Assembly (NCBI RefSeq): GCF_937921625.1 | Contig: NZ_CAKZTI010000025.1 | Location: 24,442-88,441, forward strand | Source of the DNA: an uncultured Campylobacter sp. | Lineage (GTDB): Bacteria; Campylobacterota; Campylobacteria; Campylobacterales; Campylobacteraceae | Length of the DNA stretch: 64,000 bases | Reading direction: 5' to 3' | Shown here: positions 17,507-26,279 of the stretch, piece by piece | Position numbering within the stretch: the stretch's first letter is position 1 | Layout of the letters: every line of letters begins with the position of its first letter | Notes under the pieces: generated by a model | The model's input: the letters and a program-made list of their open reading frames with translations, nothing else | Databases searched by the model: none | What the model was told of the DNA's origin: nothing | Translations under genes and position numbers: made by a program

Positions 17507-18488
17507 GCCCGCATTTTTACTGCCCTACTTCAACCACCCCGCGCGCATCGCCGAGCTCGTGCACGCCCTGGCGCCCATCGCGCCCGTGCTGATCGTGGAC
17601 GACGGTAGCGACGAAGCGAGCAAAAGCGCGCTAAAGGGGCTTGCGGCTCAAATTTACACCCGCGCGCAAAACGGCGGCAAAGGCGCTGCCGTGTGCGACG
17701 GCCTAGTGTGGGCGAAGAAACTTGGATTTACGCATGCTTTTCAGATCGACGCGGACTTTCAGCACGACGTAAGCAGATGCGAGGAGTTTTTGGCACTTGC
17801 GGCGCAGCAGCCCTCCGCGCTGATCTGCGCTGCGCCCGCGTATGACGAAAGCGCGCCCAAATCCCGCCTACACGGACGCAAGATAATGAATTTTTGGTGC
17901 GTGATAAATACCCTTTCGCACCGCATAAAAGACGCGATGTGCGGCTTTAGAATTTACCCGCTAGAGGGGATCGTGCCGCTTCTGCCCCGCACTAAGAGCC
18001 GCAGAATGGGCTTTGATGCCGAAATTTTAATCCTGGCCGTGCGCGCGGGGCTAGAGATAAAATGGCTCGATCTGGCGGTGCGCTACGAAGCAGGCGGAGT
18101 GAGCCACTTCGCGCCGTTTCGGGATAATTTCGGAATTTCGCTGATGCACGCGAGGCTATTTTGCGGACTTCCGCTCTGGCTTGCAAAAAGGGCGCTAAAA
18201 CGCGCCTGCGATAAATTTAAAAAGCGCGACTTGCAGGATGCTTCGCAGCAGAGTGCAGACGAAATTTTGCAAAGGCTAGCGGGGCAAAACCCTTGCAGCG
18301 GCGCGCGGCGCGATAGTCGCAAAGGTGCAAAAGAGGAGATAGACGGCGGCGCAAACGAAAAAGCTGGTACCGAAAAATGCGGCGACAACGCCGCAGCGCA
18401 AAGCTCACAGGCGGAAAATTCAGCGCAAAGCTCGCTCGTAAAAGCCTCGTCGCAACATGCCGCCGCAAAGGACGGGCGCGATGGCTAA
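17487..18488 (+). CDS. Family 2 glycosyltransferase of the aryl-polyene locus
   Basis: The 333-residue protein has a GT2 core: PVLIVDDGSDE near residue 25, QNGGKGAAV, and a metal-binding DADF in HAFQIDADFQHD near 83. It probably adds a sugar or similar headgroup to the polyene lipid on the cytoplasmic face. The start is taken as GTG 17487, with a 20-base overlap with the ligase; an upstream in-frame ATG at 17457 would overlap by 50 bases. The last 85 residues are a low-complexity tail (Ala, Ser, Gln, Asn, Gly rich), which the family does not need. In many APE loci this domain is fused to the acyltransferase that follows; here they are separate. Confidence 0.83.
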   Translation: MEEFAFKPAFLLPYFNHPARIAELVHALAPIAPVLIVDDGSDEASKSALKGLAAQIYTRAQNGGKGAAVCDGLVWAKKLGFTHAFQIDADFQHDVSRCEEFLALAAQQPSALICAAPAYDESAPKSRLHGRKIMNFWCVINTLSHRIKDAMCGFRIYPLEGIVPLLPRTKSRRMGFDAEILILAVRAGLEIKWLDLAVRYEAGGVSHFAPFRDNFGISLMHARLFCGLPLWLAKRALKRACDKFKKRDLQDASQQSADEILQRLAGQNPCSGARRDSRKGAKEEIDGGANEKAGTEKCGDNAAAQSSQAENSAQSSLVKASSQHAAAKDGRDG

Positions 18489-19605
18489 GCACTGGAGCGA
18501 AAACAACGAAAAGGCGGGCGCGGCGCTTTTAAATTTAGCCCGCTTCATCACGCTTCACACGCCTGATTTTTGCATGCGAGGCACCGCGCTTTTTATCTCG
18601 GCGATCTATTTTGCGCTGCTTAAAAATGAGCGACGCGCGATCGGGGAGTTTTTGCGGCGCGCGCTTGATCGTGAGCCCAAGATTCGCGAAATTTACGCGA
18701 ATTTTTATAAATTTTCCCTCAGTCTGTGCGAAAAAATCGCGGTTTGGAACGGCAAGATCGCGCTGGATCAAATTCGCGTGCAAAGCGGCATGAAGGAGCT
18801 TTTAAGCGACGGAACGGGCAAAATTTTAATCACTTCGCACTTCGGCAACACCGAGATCGCGCGCGCCCTTTCGGCAAGCACGGCGGGGATAAAAATTAAC
18901 GTGCTGATCTTTCGCAAACACAGCGAAAATTTTATGAAATTTATCGAAAAGATGGGCGGCGGCGTGAAAATTCTTTACGTCGGCGAGCTAGGCATCGGCG
19001 AGATGCTGCAAATCAAAGAACTGCTGCAAAACGGCGAGCACATCGCGATAATGGGCGATCGCATGCCGGTGGGCTCGGATAAATTTCAAAGCGAGGATTT
19101 TTTAGGACGCAGCGCGAACTTCCCGATCGGCGGGTATCTGCTCGCCAAAATTTTGGACGCGCCGCTATTTAGCCTATGGTGCTACGAGGGGCGCAGCGGC
19201 CACGAGCTGCGGCTACAACCGCTGCCTGCGCCGCTAAAAAGCCGCGATAAGGCGCGATCTGTAGCGGCGCCGCTTAAAAGCTACGTGCGGCAGCTAGAGC
19301 TTTATGCCAAAGAATTTCCTTCTCAATGGTATAATTTCTTTGATTTTTGGGCGCAAGGAAAAGACGTGAGCGAGACGATGCGCGACGGCGCGCAAAATTT
19401 CGGCGAGACGAGCACGGATACTGCGTCAAATTTAAATGGCGCAGCGGATTTAAACGACACGGCAAGTTCGAATGCCGCATCAAATTTAAAAAATGCGGCG
19501 GACTCGGATACTGCGCTAAATTTAGATAATTCAAATTTAGCCGCCGCAAAATCCGCCTCGCAAGACGAAAAATTTCATAGCGGAGAGAGGAATGAAAGAG
19601 TATAA
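18481..19605 (+). CDS. LpxL/HtrB-like lysophospholipid acyltransferase of the aryl-polyene locus
   Basis: The 374-residue protein has the HX4-type motif TSHFGNTEIARAL near residue 118 and IAIMGDRMPVGSD near 188, the pattern of the lipid A acyltransferase superfamily as found in APE clusters. It likely transfers an acyl chain, possibly the polyene, onto the glycolipid anchor. ATG 18481 overlaps the previous TAA. The final 65 residues are a repeat-derived tail, in which AAATTT-containing DNA encodes a series of Asn-Leu pairs (SNLNGAADLN, SNLKNAADSD, LNLDNSNLAA). The tail is probably dispensable. Confidence 0.83.
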   Translation: MAKHWSENNEKAGAALLNLARFITLHTPDFCMRGTALFISAIYFALLKNERRAIGEFLRRALDREPKIREIYANFYKFSLSLCEKIAVWNGKIALDQIRVQSGMKELLSDGTGKILITSHFGNTEIARALSASTAGIKINVLIFRKHSENFMKFIEKMGGGVKILYVGELGIGEMLQIKELLQNGEHIAIMGDRMPVGSDKFQSEDFLGRSANFPIGGYLLAKILDAPLFSLWCYEGRSGHELRLQPLPAPLKSRDKARSVAAPLKSYVRQLELYAKEFPSQWYNFFDFWAQGKDVSETMRDGAQNFGETSTDTASNLNGAADLNDTASSNAASNLKNAADSDTALNLDNSNLAAAKSASQDEKFHSGERNERV

Positions 19606-20101
19606 ATTTCGCGCCAGATTTTACGACGCTGATCCGATGGGCGTGATGTGGCACGGCAACTACGTAAAGCTCTGCGAGGACGCTAGATGCGAGTTTTGGC
19701 GCGACGCAGGCTACACATATATGCAGATGAGAGATGATGGATTTATATATCCCATTATCAAAATGGAATTTAAATTTATCGCGCCGATACTTTTTGACGA
19801 CGAGGTTGCGGTAAGCATCGAGCTGCTTGAGTGCGACACGATCATAAAATTCTCCTACCGCATCAAAAGCCCATCGGGCGCGCTATTGGCCAAAGCTACC
19901 ACGTCGCAAGCCGCAGTGGAGCTTGATTCCAAAAGGACGCTGTATGAGATACCGCCGCAGTTAAGGGCGTGCGCGGATAAAATTTTAGCGGGGAAAAATT
20001 CTGCCGGTAAAATTTCAGCGGCAAGCAAAGCCGCGCCCGAGCAAGACAGCTCTCAAAACGTCGCGGCGAATGAAATTTTGCCTAGCGATAACGAGCAGTG
20101 A
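19592..20101 (+). CDS. apeK: Hot-dog acyl-CoA/ACP thioesterase (4-hydroxybenzoyl-CoA thioesterase family, ApeK type)
   Basis: The 169-residue protein has the YbgC-like signature RFYDADPMGVMWHGNYV at residues 8-24, with the catalytic aspartate in DADPMG, then KMEFKFIAPILFDDEV. It should hydrolyse or edit acyl-ACP or acyl-CoA thioesters in the pathway. The hot-dog fold ends near residue 128; the remaining 40 residues are a charged, Ala/Ser-rich tail with NSAGKISAASK-type repeats. The start ATG follows AGAGAGG and overlaps the acyltransferase gene by 14 bases. Confidence 0.88.
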   Translation: MKEYKFRARFYDADPMGVMWHGNYVKLCEDARCEFWRDAGYTYMQMRDDGFIYPIIKMEFKFIAPILFDDEVAVSIELLECDTIIKFSYRIKSPSGALLAKATTSQAAVELDSKRTLYEIPPQLRACADKILAGKNSAGKISAASKAAPEQDSSQNVAANEILPSDNEQ

Positions 20102-20134
20102 AATTTTAGCGAGCATAAAATTTAAAGGACTACG

Positions 20135-20662
20135 ATGAAAATTTTAGCTTTATTTTTAGCGATTTTGGGACTTGCGAGCGCGCTTGAAGTGAGCGATCTG
20201 GCGCTTAAGACCGACAATATCGGCGGCAAATTTAGCGAAACGCTCAGCATCGAGGGCTTTGCCGAGCCCGTGCGAAGCAGCGGCGAGTTTAGGATCAAGG
20301 GTGGCGAGCTATTTTGGACGACGCTAGAGCCGGTGCGAAGCGAGCTGAAAATCGGCGCGGACGGCGTTTTTGAGCGCAGTGGCGAAGCGTGGGTCAAAAG
20401 CGCCGATTCGCTTTTTGATAAGGACACCTTTTTGGCGATCTCGCGCCTGGACGTAGCGCGGCTTAGCAAAAATTTCTCGATCGCGCTAAGCGGCAGCAAA
20501 GATGCATGGCGCGCCGAGTTAAGCCCCAAAGGGATGCTGCAAAATATCTTTAAAAATATCGTGATCGAGGGCGGCGCCTACGTCAGAGTGCTGCGAATTA
20601 ACAGCGCTAACGGCGACGTGAGCGAAAACGTATTTTCGGGCGTCGTGAGCTTAGATGAGTAA
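20135..20662 (+). CDS. LolA-like periplasmic lipid carrier of the aryl-polyene locus
   Basis: The 175-residue secreted protein begins with a signal peptide (MKILALFLAILGLASA) and has the LolA/LolB-type half-barrel pattern, with SGEFRIKGGELFWTT and a later LRINSANGDVSENVFSG. Such carriers accompany the MMPL exporter in APE clusters and are thought to shuttle the lipid from inner to outer membrane. AAAGGA precedes the ATG. Its stop overlaps the start of the exporter gene by 8 bases, supporting joint function. Confidence 0.85.
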   Translation: MKILALFLAILGLASALEVSDLALKTDNIGGKFSETLSIEGFAEPVRSSGEFRIKGGELFWTTLEPVRSELKIGADGVFERSGEAWVKSADSLFDKDTFLAISRLDVARLSKNFSIALSGSKDAWRAELSPKGMLQNIFKNIVIEGGAYVRVLRINSANGDVSENVFSGVVSLDE

Positions 20663-22790
20663 GATCGCGATTTTAGCGGTATTCGGCGCGGTTTTCATCG
20701 CGCTTTGCGCCTTTATAGCGCTCAATTTAAACCGCGTAAATTCCGATTTTTACGAACTGAGCGGCATCGAAATTTCGGGCGAGCAGAAACAGAGCGTCGA
20801 GGATTTCAACCGCGAGATCGCACGGCAAATCATCATCGCAAGCGCAGAGAGAGCGAGCTTTGACGCGTTCATTGCAGATATGCAAAAAAGCGGGCTTTTT
20901 GAAAGCATAATTTATGAGGTAAAGGACGCGAGCATGTATCAGAGCGAGCTTGCGCGCTTTGCGCCCGCGATGCTCGATGATGCGAGCGTGGAGCTTTTAA
21001 AAAGCGATCCGCAGGCCTTTTTTGAGCGTAGCGCGCGTGAGCTTTATTCAAAATTTCGCCCGCTTAGCCTCTCGCAGGACTTTTTCTCGCTTAGCCTTCA
21101 CTCGCGCCTCAGCTCTCGCGGCGCTATCAGACTCGATCCTGCACAAAACCGCTTTATTACGATCATTGACGGCGCGCCGTACTACTTCGCTATGGCTAAA
21201 TTGGCTCCGAAAGCAAATGACGACGCGCTTAGCGCGCTTGTGCGCGAGGCGCAAAAAAGCGAAATTTTAATTTCTGGCACTGCCCTTTTTAGCGCATTGG
21301 GTAAGAGCGCTGGCGTGCGCGAAAGCTCCGTGGCGGGCGCCGTATCGCTTAGCCTGTGCGCGGCGCTACTGCTGGCGGCATTTTCGCGCGCACGGATCTT
21401 CTGCCTGCTGCTGCCCGCACTTTTCGGGCTTGCCTGCGGCGTAGCGGCTACGATGGCGATCCGCGGCTCGATCCACATCCTAAGCGCCGTGGTTTCGACG
21501 AGCCTAATCGGGCTGATGCTGGATTACGCGGTGCACTGGCTCGGCGCAAACATCTCGCGCCGCATCGAAGCTCGCTCGATAAAAAGTATGCGAAACATCC
21601 TGCTTCTAGGGTTTTTCATCACTGCGGGAGGCTACTTCGTATTTTTATTCAGCCCGTTTTTTCTGCTCAAAGAGATCGCGATCTTTGCCATAGCCGCGCT
21701 TGCGGGGGCATTTTGCTTTAGCTACTTCGCCCTGCCGCTGCTTCTTGAAGGAGCGGAATTTTGCCCCGCCCCGCTCTTTGCAAAAGCTCTTGAACTCTAC
21801 GCGAAGGCTCTTTGCAAGGTAAACCTAAGCCTAAAAGCGCTCGCCATCGTTTGCGCGGCGCTGCTTGCGTTTTTGTATTTTAAGATGGAGCTTAAGGACG
21901 ATGTCAGCGAATACGCGAGCCTGGATAAAAACCTGATCGCGATGAGCGCCAAGCTCGCAAGCATCGGAGGCTCCAGCTTCGATCTGATCGTGGGCAACGA
22001 TGCAAGCGCGGTAGCCAAAGAGGTTGTAGCGCGCGGTCTTGCGGACTCATACACCGGCGCGCCGATTTTGGATCCGGCTACGCAGAGCTTTATCAAGCAG
22101 TCCTTTGCAAACTACGATAGAAGTGCGTTTTTACATCTCGGGCTTAGCCGTGAGCTCGTGGACGCAAACTTTGCTAAGATCGCAGATGCGCCCATTTTAA
22201 GCTACGAGCAGGCTAGAAGCTCCGTCCTTTTTGCCGCGATGCCGAGTATCGATCCGCATATCGCTTTTTTGCGCGGCGTGCGCGATAAAGCGGCCGTTAG
22301 CGAGCTTGCCGCGCAGATGGGCGCACTGCATCTAAACATGCGAAGCGCCATAAGCGAGGCATTTTCGCAGATCAAAATCAACGCTCTGTATTTAAAATGC
22401 GCCGCGTATGCCCTAGCTCTCGCGCTGCTGTGGGCGTTTTTCGGCGCGCGGACGGCGTGGCTGATCGTCATCTGCGTTTTTGCGACAAATTTGGCCGTGC
22501 TCGCCCTGCTTAGCGCATTCGGCGTGAGCGTGAATATATTTGTCATCTTTGCGCTGATCCTCTCGGGCGCCGTGGGGATAGATTATATGATCTTTGCAAA
22601 CAACGATAAGATGGCGCTTAGCGATAAAATTTTCGGCATCACGCTCGCGTCTTTAACCAGCATAATCTCTTTTTTTACGCTCGCTTTCAGCTCCACCAAG
22701 GCCGTGGCGCTGTTTGGGCTTTGCGTCAGCCTAAATATCGCGCTAGCAGCGATCTTGGCGCAAGTTTTGGCGGCAAGCAAGAAAAGCTAA
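20655..22790 (+). CDS. apeM: MMPL/RND-family exporter of the aryl-polyene locus
   Basis: The 711-residue inner-membrane protein shows the RND layout. It has one N-terminal transmembrane helix, a periplasmic loop of about 200 residues, five clustered helices (residues about 225-370), a second periplasmic loop, then five more (about 575-705). STSLIGLMLDYAVHW and GAVGIDYMIFANNDK hold the aspartates expected for proton relay in helix 4 and helix 10. It should extract the finished polyene lipid for transfer to the LolA-like carrier. It is the last gene of the array and has no low-complexity insertions. The following 385 bases contain no clear terminator. Confidence 0.88.
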   Translation: MSKIAILAVFGAVFIALCAFIALNLNRVNSDFYELSGIEISGEQKQSVEDFNREIARQIIIASAERASFDAFIADMQKSGLFESIIYEVKDASMYQSELARFAPAMLDDASVELLKSDPQAFFERSARELYSKFRPLSLSQDFFSLSLHSRLSSRGAIRLDPAQNRFITIIDGAPYYFAMAKLAPKANDDALSALVREAQKSEILISGTALFSALGKSAGVRESSVAGAVSLSLCAALLLAAFSRARIFCLLLPALFGLACGVAATMAIRGSIHILSAVVSTSLIGLMLDYAVHWLGANISRRIEARSIKSMRNILLLGFFITAGGYFVFLFSPFFLLKEIAIFAIAALAGAFCFSYFALPLLLEGAEFCPAPLFAKALELYAKALCKVNLSLKALAIVCAALLAFLYFKMELKDDVSEYASLDKNLIAMSAKLASIGGSSFDLIVGNDASAVAKEVVARGLADSYTGAPILDPATQSFIKQSFANYDRSAFLHLGLSRELVDANFAKIADAPILSYEQARSSVLFAAMPSIDPHIAFLRGVRDKAAVSELAAQMGALHLNMRSAISEAFSQIKINALYLKCAAYALALALLWAFFGARTAWLIVICVFATNLAVLALLSAFGVSVNIFVIFALILSGAVGIDYMIFANNDKMALSDKIFGITLASLTSIISFFTLAFSSTKAVALFGLCVSLNIALAAILAQVLAASKKS

Positions 22791-23175
22791 TCAAGCGGGA
22801 GCCAAAGAGCCGAAAGCACCGAATAGACGCCCTTTGCCCCGCTTACAGATAAAATTTTATAAAAGAGCGCGCCGTAAATTTACGTAGCCGCGGCGAATGA
22901 AAATTTAGCCTAGCGCGCCACGAGGTAAAATTTAGTCTGCATGTGCAAGATAAAATTTAACCGATTAGAGCGCGAGATAAAATTTGAGATGAAATTTCGA
23001 CCAAGCAAGCTGCGAACCGGAATTTAAAAAACAAGGTTGCGGGATAAATTTTAAAAGTTGATCTTTGGCGCAGCGTCTCGAAGCATGCTATTAAATTTAA
23101 ACCTATGCAGTGCATTTTTAAATTTAAACCCTTGCGGCGCGTTATTAAATTTAAATTTGCGCGCCGCAGATCGCC
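22791..23175. other. Spacer between the exporter and the convergent LysR gene
   Basis: No gene is seen. The region holds more than a dozen AAATTT/AAATTC words, some in TTTAAATTTAAA palindromes near 23090-23160. No hairpin followed by a T-run stands out, so termination of the two converging units is unexplained. Confidence 0.5.
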
Positions 23176-24087
23176 CTACTCGCCGCTTTTGCCCGCTTTT
23201 ATCATCTTTATAAATTCCTTTGCGAGCTTGGATGGTTTTTTATACACGACCGAAAACGACACGTCCAAAAGCGGCTCATCTGCGACGTCAAAGAGCGTGA
23301 TGTAGTCCTTCTGCGTCTCAAAAATGTACCGCGCAAAACTGAAACTCACGCAAAGCCCCGCCGCAACCATCGCGTTAGCCACGTACAGATAGGAGGTGTC
23401 GCAGAAAATTTGAGGCGTAAAGCCGGCGTTTTCAAAGATCTTTTTGAAGTTCGATTCGCTTTTTAAAATTTTACTGCTAATTGCAAATTTATCGGATTTG
23501 AACTCGCTAAGCGCGATCTTGGGGTATCTCTCGGTAGAATTTATACTCGCTCGCGAAACAGCGGGATGAGAGGAGCAGACGCTTAGAAGCAGCCTGCGCT
23601 TTTTTATAAACTCGCACTCAAGCCCCTCCGCAGAAAGCTCGCCGAAGTGCGCGACATAGACGATATCAAGCTCGCCGCTTTTTAGCATCTCGATTAGCGC
23701 GGGCTCGGAGTGGACATGCACGATCCTGATATCAGCCTTCGAAAACCTACTGCAGAAGACCGCGATGATCTTTTCGATAAATTTAAAGCTGGTCGAGGTC
23801 GCGCCGATTACGAGCTTACCCGTCTTGATAGACGAAAGCCCGCGGATTTCGTTATTTAGCTCCTTATTAAGCCTAAGCATATTTTTCGCTCTGGCGATGT
23901 AAATTTCGCCCGCATAGGTAAGCTCAAGCCCGTTTTTTCTATCAAAAATTTCGACACCTAGCTCCTTTTCTAAAAGCATGATGCTCTTTGAAAGTGATGG
24001 TTGCGCGATTCCAAGCTCGTTCGCCGCTTTTGTAAAGCTTTTAAGCTCCGAAATTTTTACCGCAAATTCCATATGTCGCAAGCTCAT
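23176..24087 (-). CDS. LysR-family transcriptional regulator
   Basis: The 303-residue protein has the LysR winged helix-turn-helix at residues 1-60 (FTKAANELGIAQPSLSKSI) and the long effector-binding domain typical of the family. It is divergent from the flavoprotein-cytochrome operon, with 139 bases between the two starts, the usual layout for a LysR protein controlling its neighbour. The likely effector is the substrate of the reductase or a related metabolite. That is inference from position. Confidence 0.9.
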   Translation of the reverse strand: MSLRHMEFAVKISELKSFTKAANELGIAQPSLSKSIMLLEKELGVEIFDRKNGLELTYAGEIYIARAKNMLRLNKELNNEIRGLSSIKTGKLVIGATSTSFKFIEKIIAVFCSRFSKADIRIVHVHSEPALIEMLKSGELDIVYVAHFGELSAEGLECEFIKKRRLLLSVCSSHPAVSRASINSTERYPKIALSEFKSDKFAISSKILKSESNFKKIFENAGFTPQIFCDTSYLYVANAMVAAGLCVSFSFARYIFETQKDYITLFDVADEPLLDVSFSVVYKKPSKLAKEFIKMIKAGKSGE

Positions 24088-24149
24088 TTTTTGCCCCTTC
24101 GGTTGAAATTTTATAGCCTCTAGCTATTAAATTATATACTAAATAACAT

Positions 24150-24178
24150 TTGACTTACATAAAGATTTAATATAAAAT
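24150..24178 (+). promoter_or_regulatory. Candidate sigma70 promoter of the flavoprotein-cytochrome operon
   Basis: TTGACT at 24150-24155 and TATAAAAT at 24171-24178 (TAAAAT with a 17-base spacer) lie about 50 bases before the ATG at 24227, in the LysR divergent region. Confidence 0.5.
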
Positions 24179-24185
24179 TACAATA

Positions 24186-24202
24186 TTAATCTTTAAGATT
24201 AA
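24186..24202. promoter_or_regulatory. Perfect 17-base palindrome, candidate LysR or other operator
   Basis: TTAATCTT-T-AAGATTAA is perfectly symmetric around 24194 and lies just downstream of the putative -10 element. A related half-site, AAAGATTTAAT, lies at 24161-24171. The position fits an operator that gates transcription into the reductase operon. Confidence 0.5.
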
Positions 24203-24226
24203 GGGATTTCAAAGTAAAGGAGCAAT

Positions 24227-25768
24227 ATGCAGAGACGCGACATACTGAAAATGGGTATGGTAGGAGCCGGTGCACTCGCACTCGGCGCGGTAAATGCGCA
24301 AGCAAGCGCAGTGGACGCAAAGGACGTTAAATTTGACGAGGAGTGGGATGTAATCATCATCGGCAGCGGTTTTGCAGGGCTTGCGGCGGGCTTAAAAGCC
24401 GCGCAAAAAGGCAATAAAGTGCTAATCCTCGAAAAGATGGGCCGTATCGGCGGAAACTCCGTAATCAACGGCGGCGGTATGAGCGTGCCAATGAACCCAG
24501 TGCAGGAAAAAACGGGCATCAAAGACAGTAAAGAGCTATTTATGAACGACTGTCTAAAAGCAGGACTTGGCATCAATCACCCCAAGCTTTTAAGCACGCT
24601 AGCAGACCGCGGCCTAGACGCGTTTAAATTCCTCGTAGATAACGGCGTGCAATTTAAGATGGATCACTGCGCGCACTTCGGCGGTCACAGCGTCGCGCGC
24701 TCGATGCTAACTACAAATGATAGCGGCTCGGGCTACATCCAGCCGATGCTTGAAAAATTTGAAGCACTAAAAGACAAAGGCTGCGAGCTTCGCCGCCGCG
24801 CCAAATTTGACGATTTCGTAATGGACGGTGATCGCGTAGCGGGCGTCGTGATCCGTGAGGAGTATAAATTTGATCCCAATCTTTACAGCGACGATCTTGA
24901 AAACACGAGCGGCACAAAAAAGACGCTCAAAGCCAAAAAAGGCGTAGTACTCGCAGCGGGCGGATTTTGCCGCGATAAAATTTTCCGCAAGCTTCAAGAT
25001 CCGCGCATTCCAGATGATGTCGATAGCACGAACCACCCGGGAGCAACTGCGGGCGTGCTACTAAAAGCCTTTGAGATCGGCGCGTATCCGGTGCAGGTCG
25101 ATTGGATCCAGTTCGGTCCGTGGGCGAGCCCCGATGAGAAGGGTTTCGGCACCGCTCCGATCTTAACTCAGCAAGGCACCTTTAAATACGGTATCGCCGT
25201 GGACGTTCGCACGGGCAAACGCTTTATGAACGAGCTTGCAGATCGCAAGACTCGCGCGGACGCGGAGTTTAAAATTTTACGCGAGGATCCGAAAGCCTAT
25301 CCGATAACCTTCGCCGACACCAAAATGGCGTTTAAAGACCTAAGCGAAGAGGTTATTTCCAAAGGCATGGCAAGCGGAAAGCTAGTGGGCGAATGTGCAA
25401 GCCTAGATGAGATCGCTAGCAAATACGGCGTGCCTGCGGATGCCTTAAAAGAGAGCGTCAAAAAATACAACGAAGGCGTTAAGGCTAAAAAAGACGAGTT
25501 TGGCAAGCAAGAAAGCGCACTTAGCGAGATCAACGAAGCGGGACCTTTCTACGTCATCCGCCTCTCGCCGAAACCTCACCACACTATGGGCGGCCTAAAA
25601 ATCAACACCAAAGCCGAGGTCTTATCATCTAAGACGAATAAACCGATCCCCGGGCTTTGGGCTGCAGGCGAGATCACCGGCGGTACTCACGGAGCCAGCC
25701 GCTTAGGCACCGTTGCGATCACCGACTGCATAGTTTTCGGAATGATCGCAGGCGAGCAAATCGCTTAG
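24227..25768 (+). CDS. Periplasmic FAD-dependent reductase (flavocytochrome c/FccA-UrdA family flavoprotein subunit), Tat-exported
   Basis: The 513-residue protein begins with a twin-arginine leader (QRRDILKMG, cleaved near NAQASA), then an FAD-binding domain (IIGSGFAGLAAGLKAA) with the second nucleotide motif LWAAGEITGGTHGASRLG near the end. Catalytic landmarks of the fumarate-reductase family are present: HHTMGG near 451, FMNELADR near 332 and the Arg in GASRLG near 492. No heme motifs occur, so electrons must come from the tetraheme protein encoded next. It should reduce an activated double bond in an organic acid as terminal electron acceptor. The substrate (fumarate, urocanate, acrylate-type or other) is not settled. 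Aligned from memory, the position of the proton-donating Arg of fumarate reductases reads KMAFK (about 366-370), without Arg. Confidence 0.88.
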   Translation: MQRRDILKMGMVGAGALALGAVNAQASAVDAKDVKFDEEWDVIIIGSGFAGLAAGLKAAQKGNKVLILEKMGRIGGNSVINGGGMSVPMNPVQEKTGIKDSKELFMNDCLKAGLGINHPKLLSTLADRGLDAFKFLVDNGVQFKMDHCAHFGGHSVARSMLTTNDSGSGYIQPMLEKFEALKDKGCELRRRAKFDDFVMDGDRVAGVVIREEYKFDPNLYSDDLENTSGTKKTLKAKKGVVLAAGGFCRDKIFRKLQDPRIPDDVDSTNHPGATAGVLLKAFEIGAYPVQVDWIQFGPWASPDEKGFGTAPILTQQGTFKYGIAVDVRTGKRFMNELADRKTRADAEFKILREDPKAYPITFADTKMAFKDLSEEVISKGMASGKLVGECASLDEIASKYGVPADALKESVKKYNEGVKAKKDEFGKQESALSEINEAGPFYVIRLSPKPHHTMGGLKINTKAEVLSSKTNKPIPGLWAAGEITGGTHGASRLGTVAITDCIVFGMIAGEQIA

Positions 25769-25794
25769 CTAGGTCTGAGCGTAAGCTCTTTAAA

Positions 25795-25831
25795 GCCTTG
25801 CCAGTAGCGAAAGCGGGTCGGCAAGGCAGTT
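25795..25831 (+). terminator. Intra-operon hairpin, possible partial terminator
   Basis: GCCTTGCC (25795-25802) pairs perfectly with GGCAAGGC (25820-25827) over a 17-base loop, followed by AGTTTT. It lies between the flavoprotein and cytochrome genes and may lower cytochrome expression or protect the upstream mRNA end. Confidence 0.5.
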
Positions 25832-25847
25832 TTCTAAAAGGTTGTAA

Positions 25848-26279
25848 ATGAAAAATTTCAGTTTTACGGCGCTGTTTCTGTGCTGTATCATCGCGACTTT
25901 GTTCGGCGCGCCGAGTGCTAACGACGCCAACGCCACGGACATAGTCGTTTCAGATGAGCTTCGGGCAAAATACAAAATCAAACCTCATCACGAGCATTTG
26001 TCATTTGACTGCGTCGATTGCCACATAAATCAAGGAAGCGATCCGTCTAAATTTAAAAGCATCGGCGATAAAGGCTGTATCAGCTGCCACGGCGACAAAA
26101 AGCAGCTCGCTTTGAGGCTTAAATTTATGGATACGCTTAAGGCTAATCCGCATAACTCCGTCCACGACGGTCCTACGCTATACTGCGACGAATGCCACAA
26201 CGAGCACAAGGCATCTACGAATATGTGTACCGAATGTCACGAGCACGAAGTGCCGCAATGGATGGGGGTGACACCATGA
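25848..26279 (+). CDS. Small tetraheme cytochrome c, electron donor to the flavoprotein
   Basis: The 143-residue protein has a signal peptide (through LFGAPSA) and four CXXCH heme motifs: CVDCH, CISCH, CDECH and CTECH. The size and spacing match the heme domains of flavocytochrome c fumarate reductases, here encoded separately from the flavin subunit. It should carry electrons from the NapC-type protein to the reductase in the periplasm. The stop overlaps the start of the napC-like gene (ATGA at 26276-26279). Confidence 0.9.
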   Translation: MKNFSFTALFLCCIIATLFGAPSANDANATDIVVSDELRAKYKIKPHHEHLSFDCVDCHINQGSDPSKFKSIGDKGCISCHGDKKQLALRLKFMDTLKANPHNSVHDGPTLYCDECHNEHKASTNMCTECHEHEVPQWMGVTP

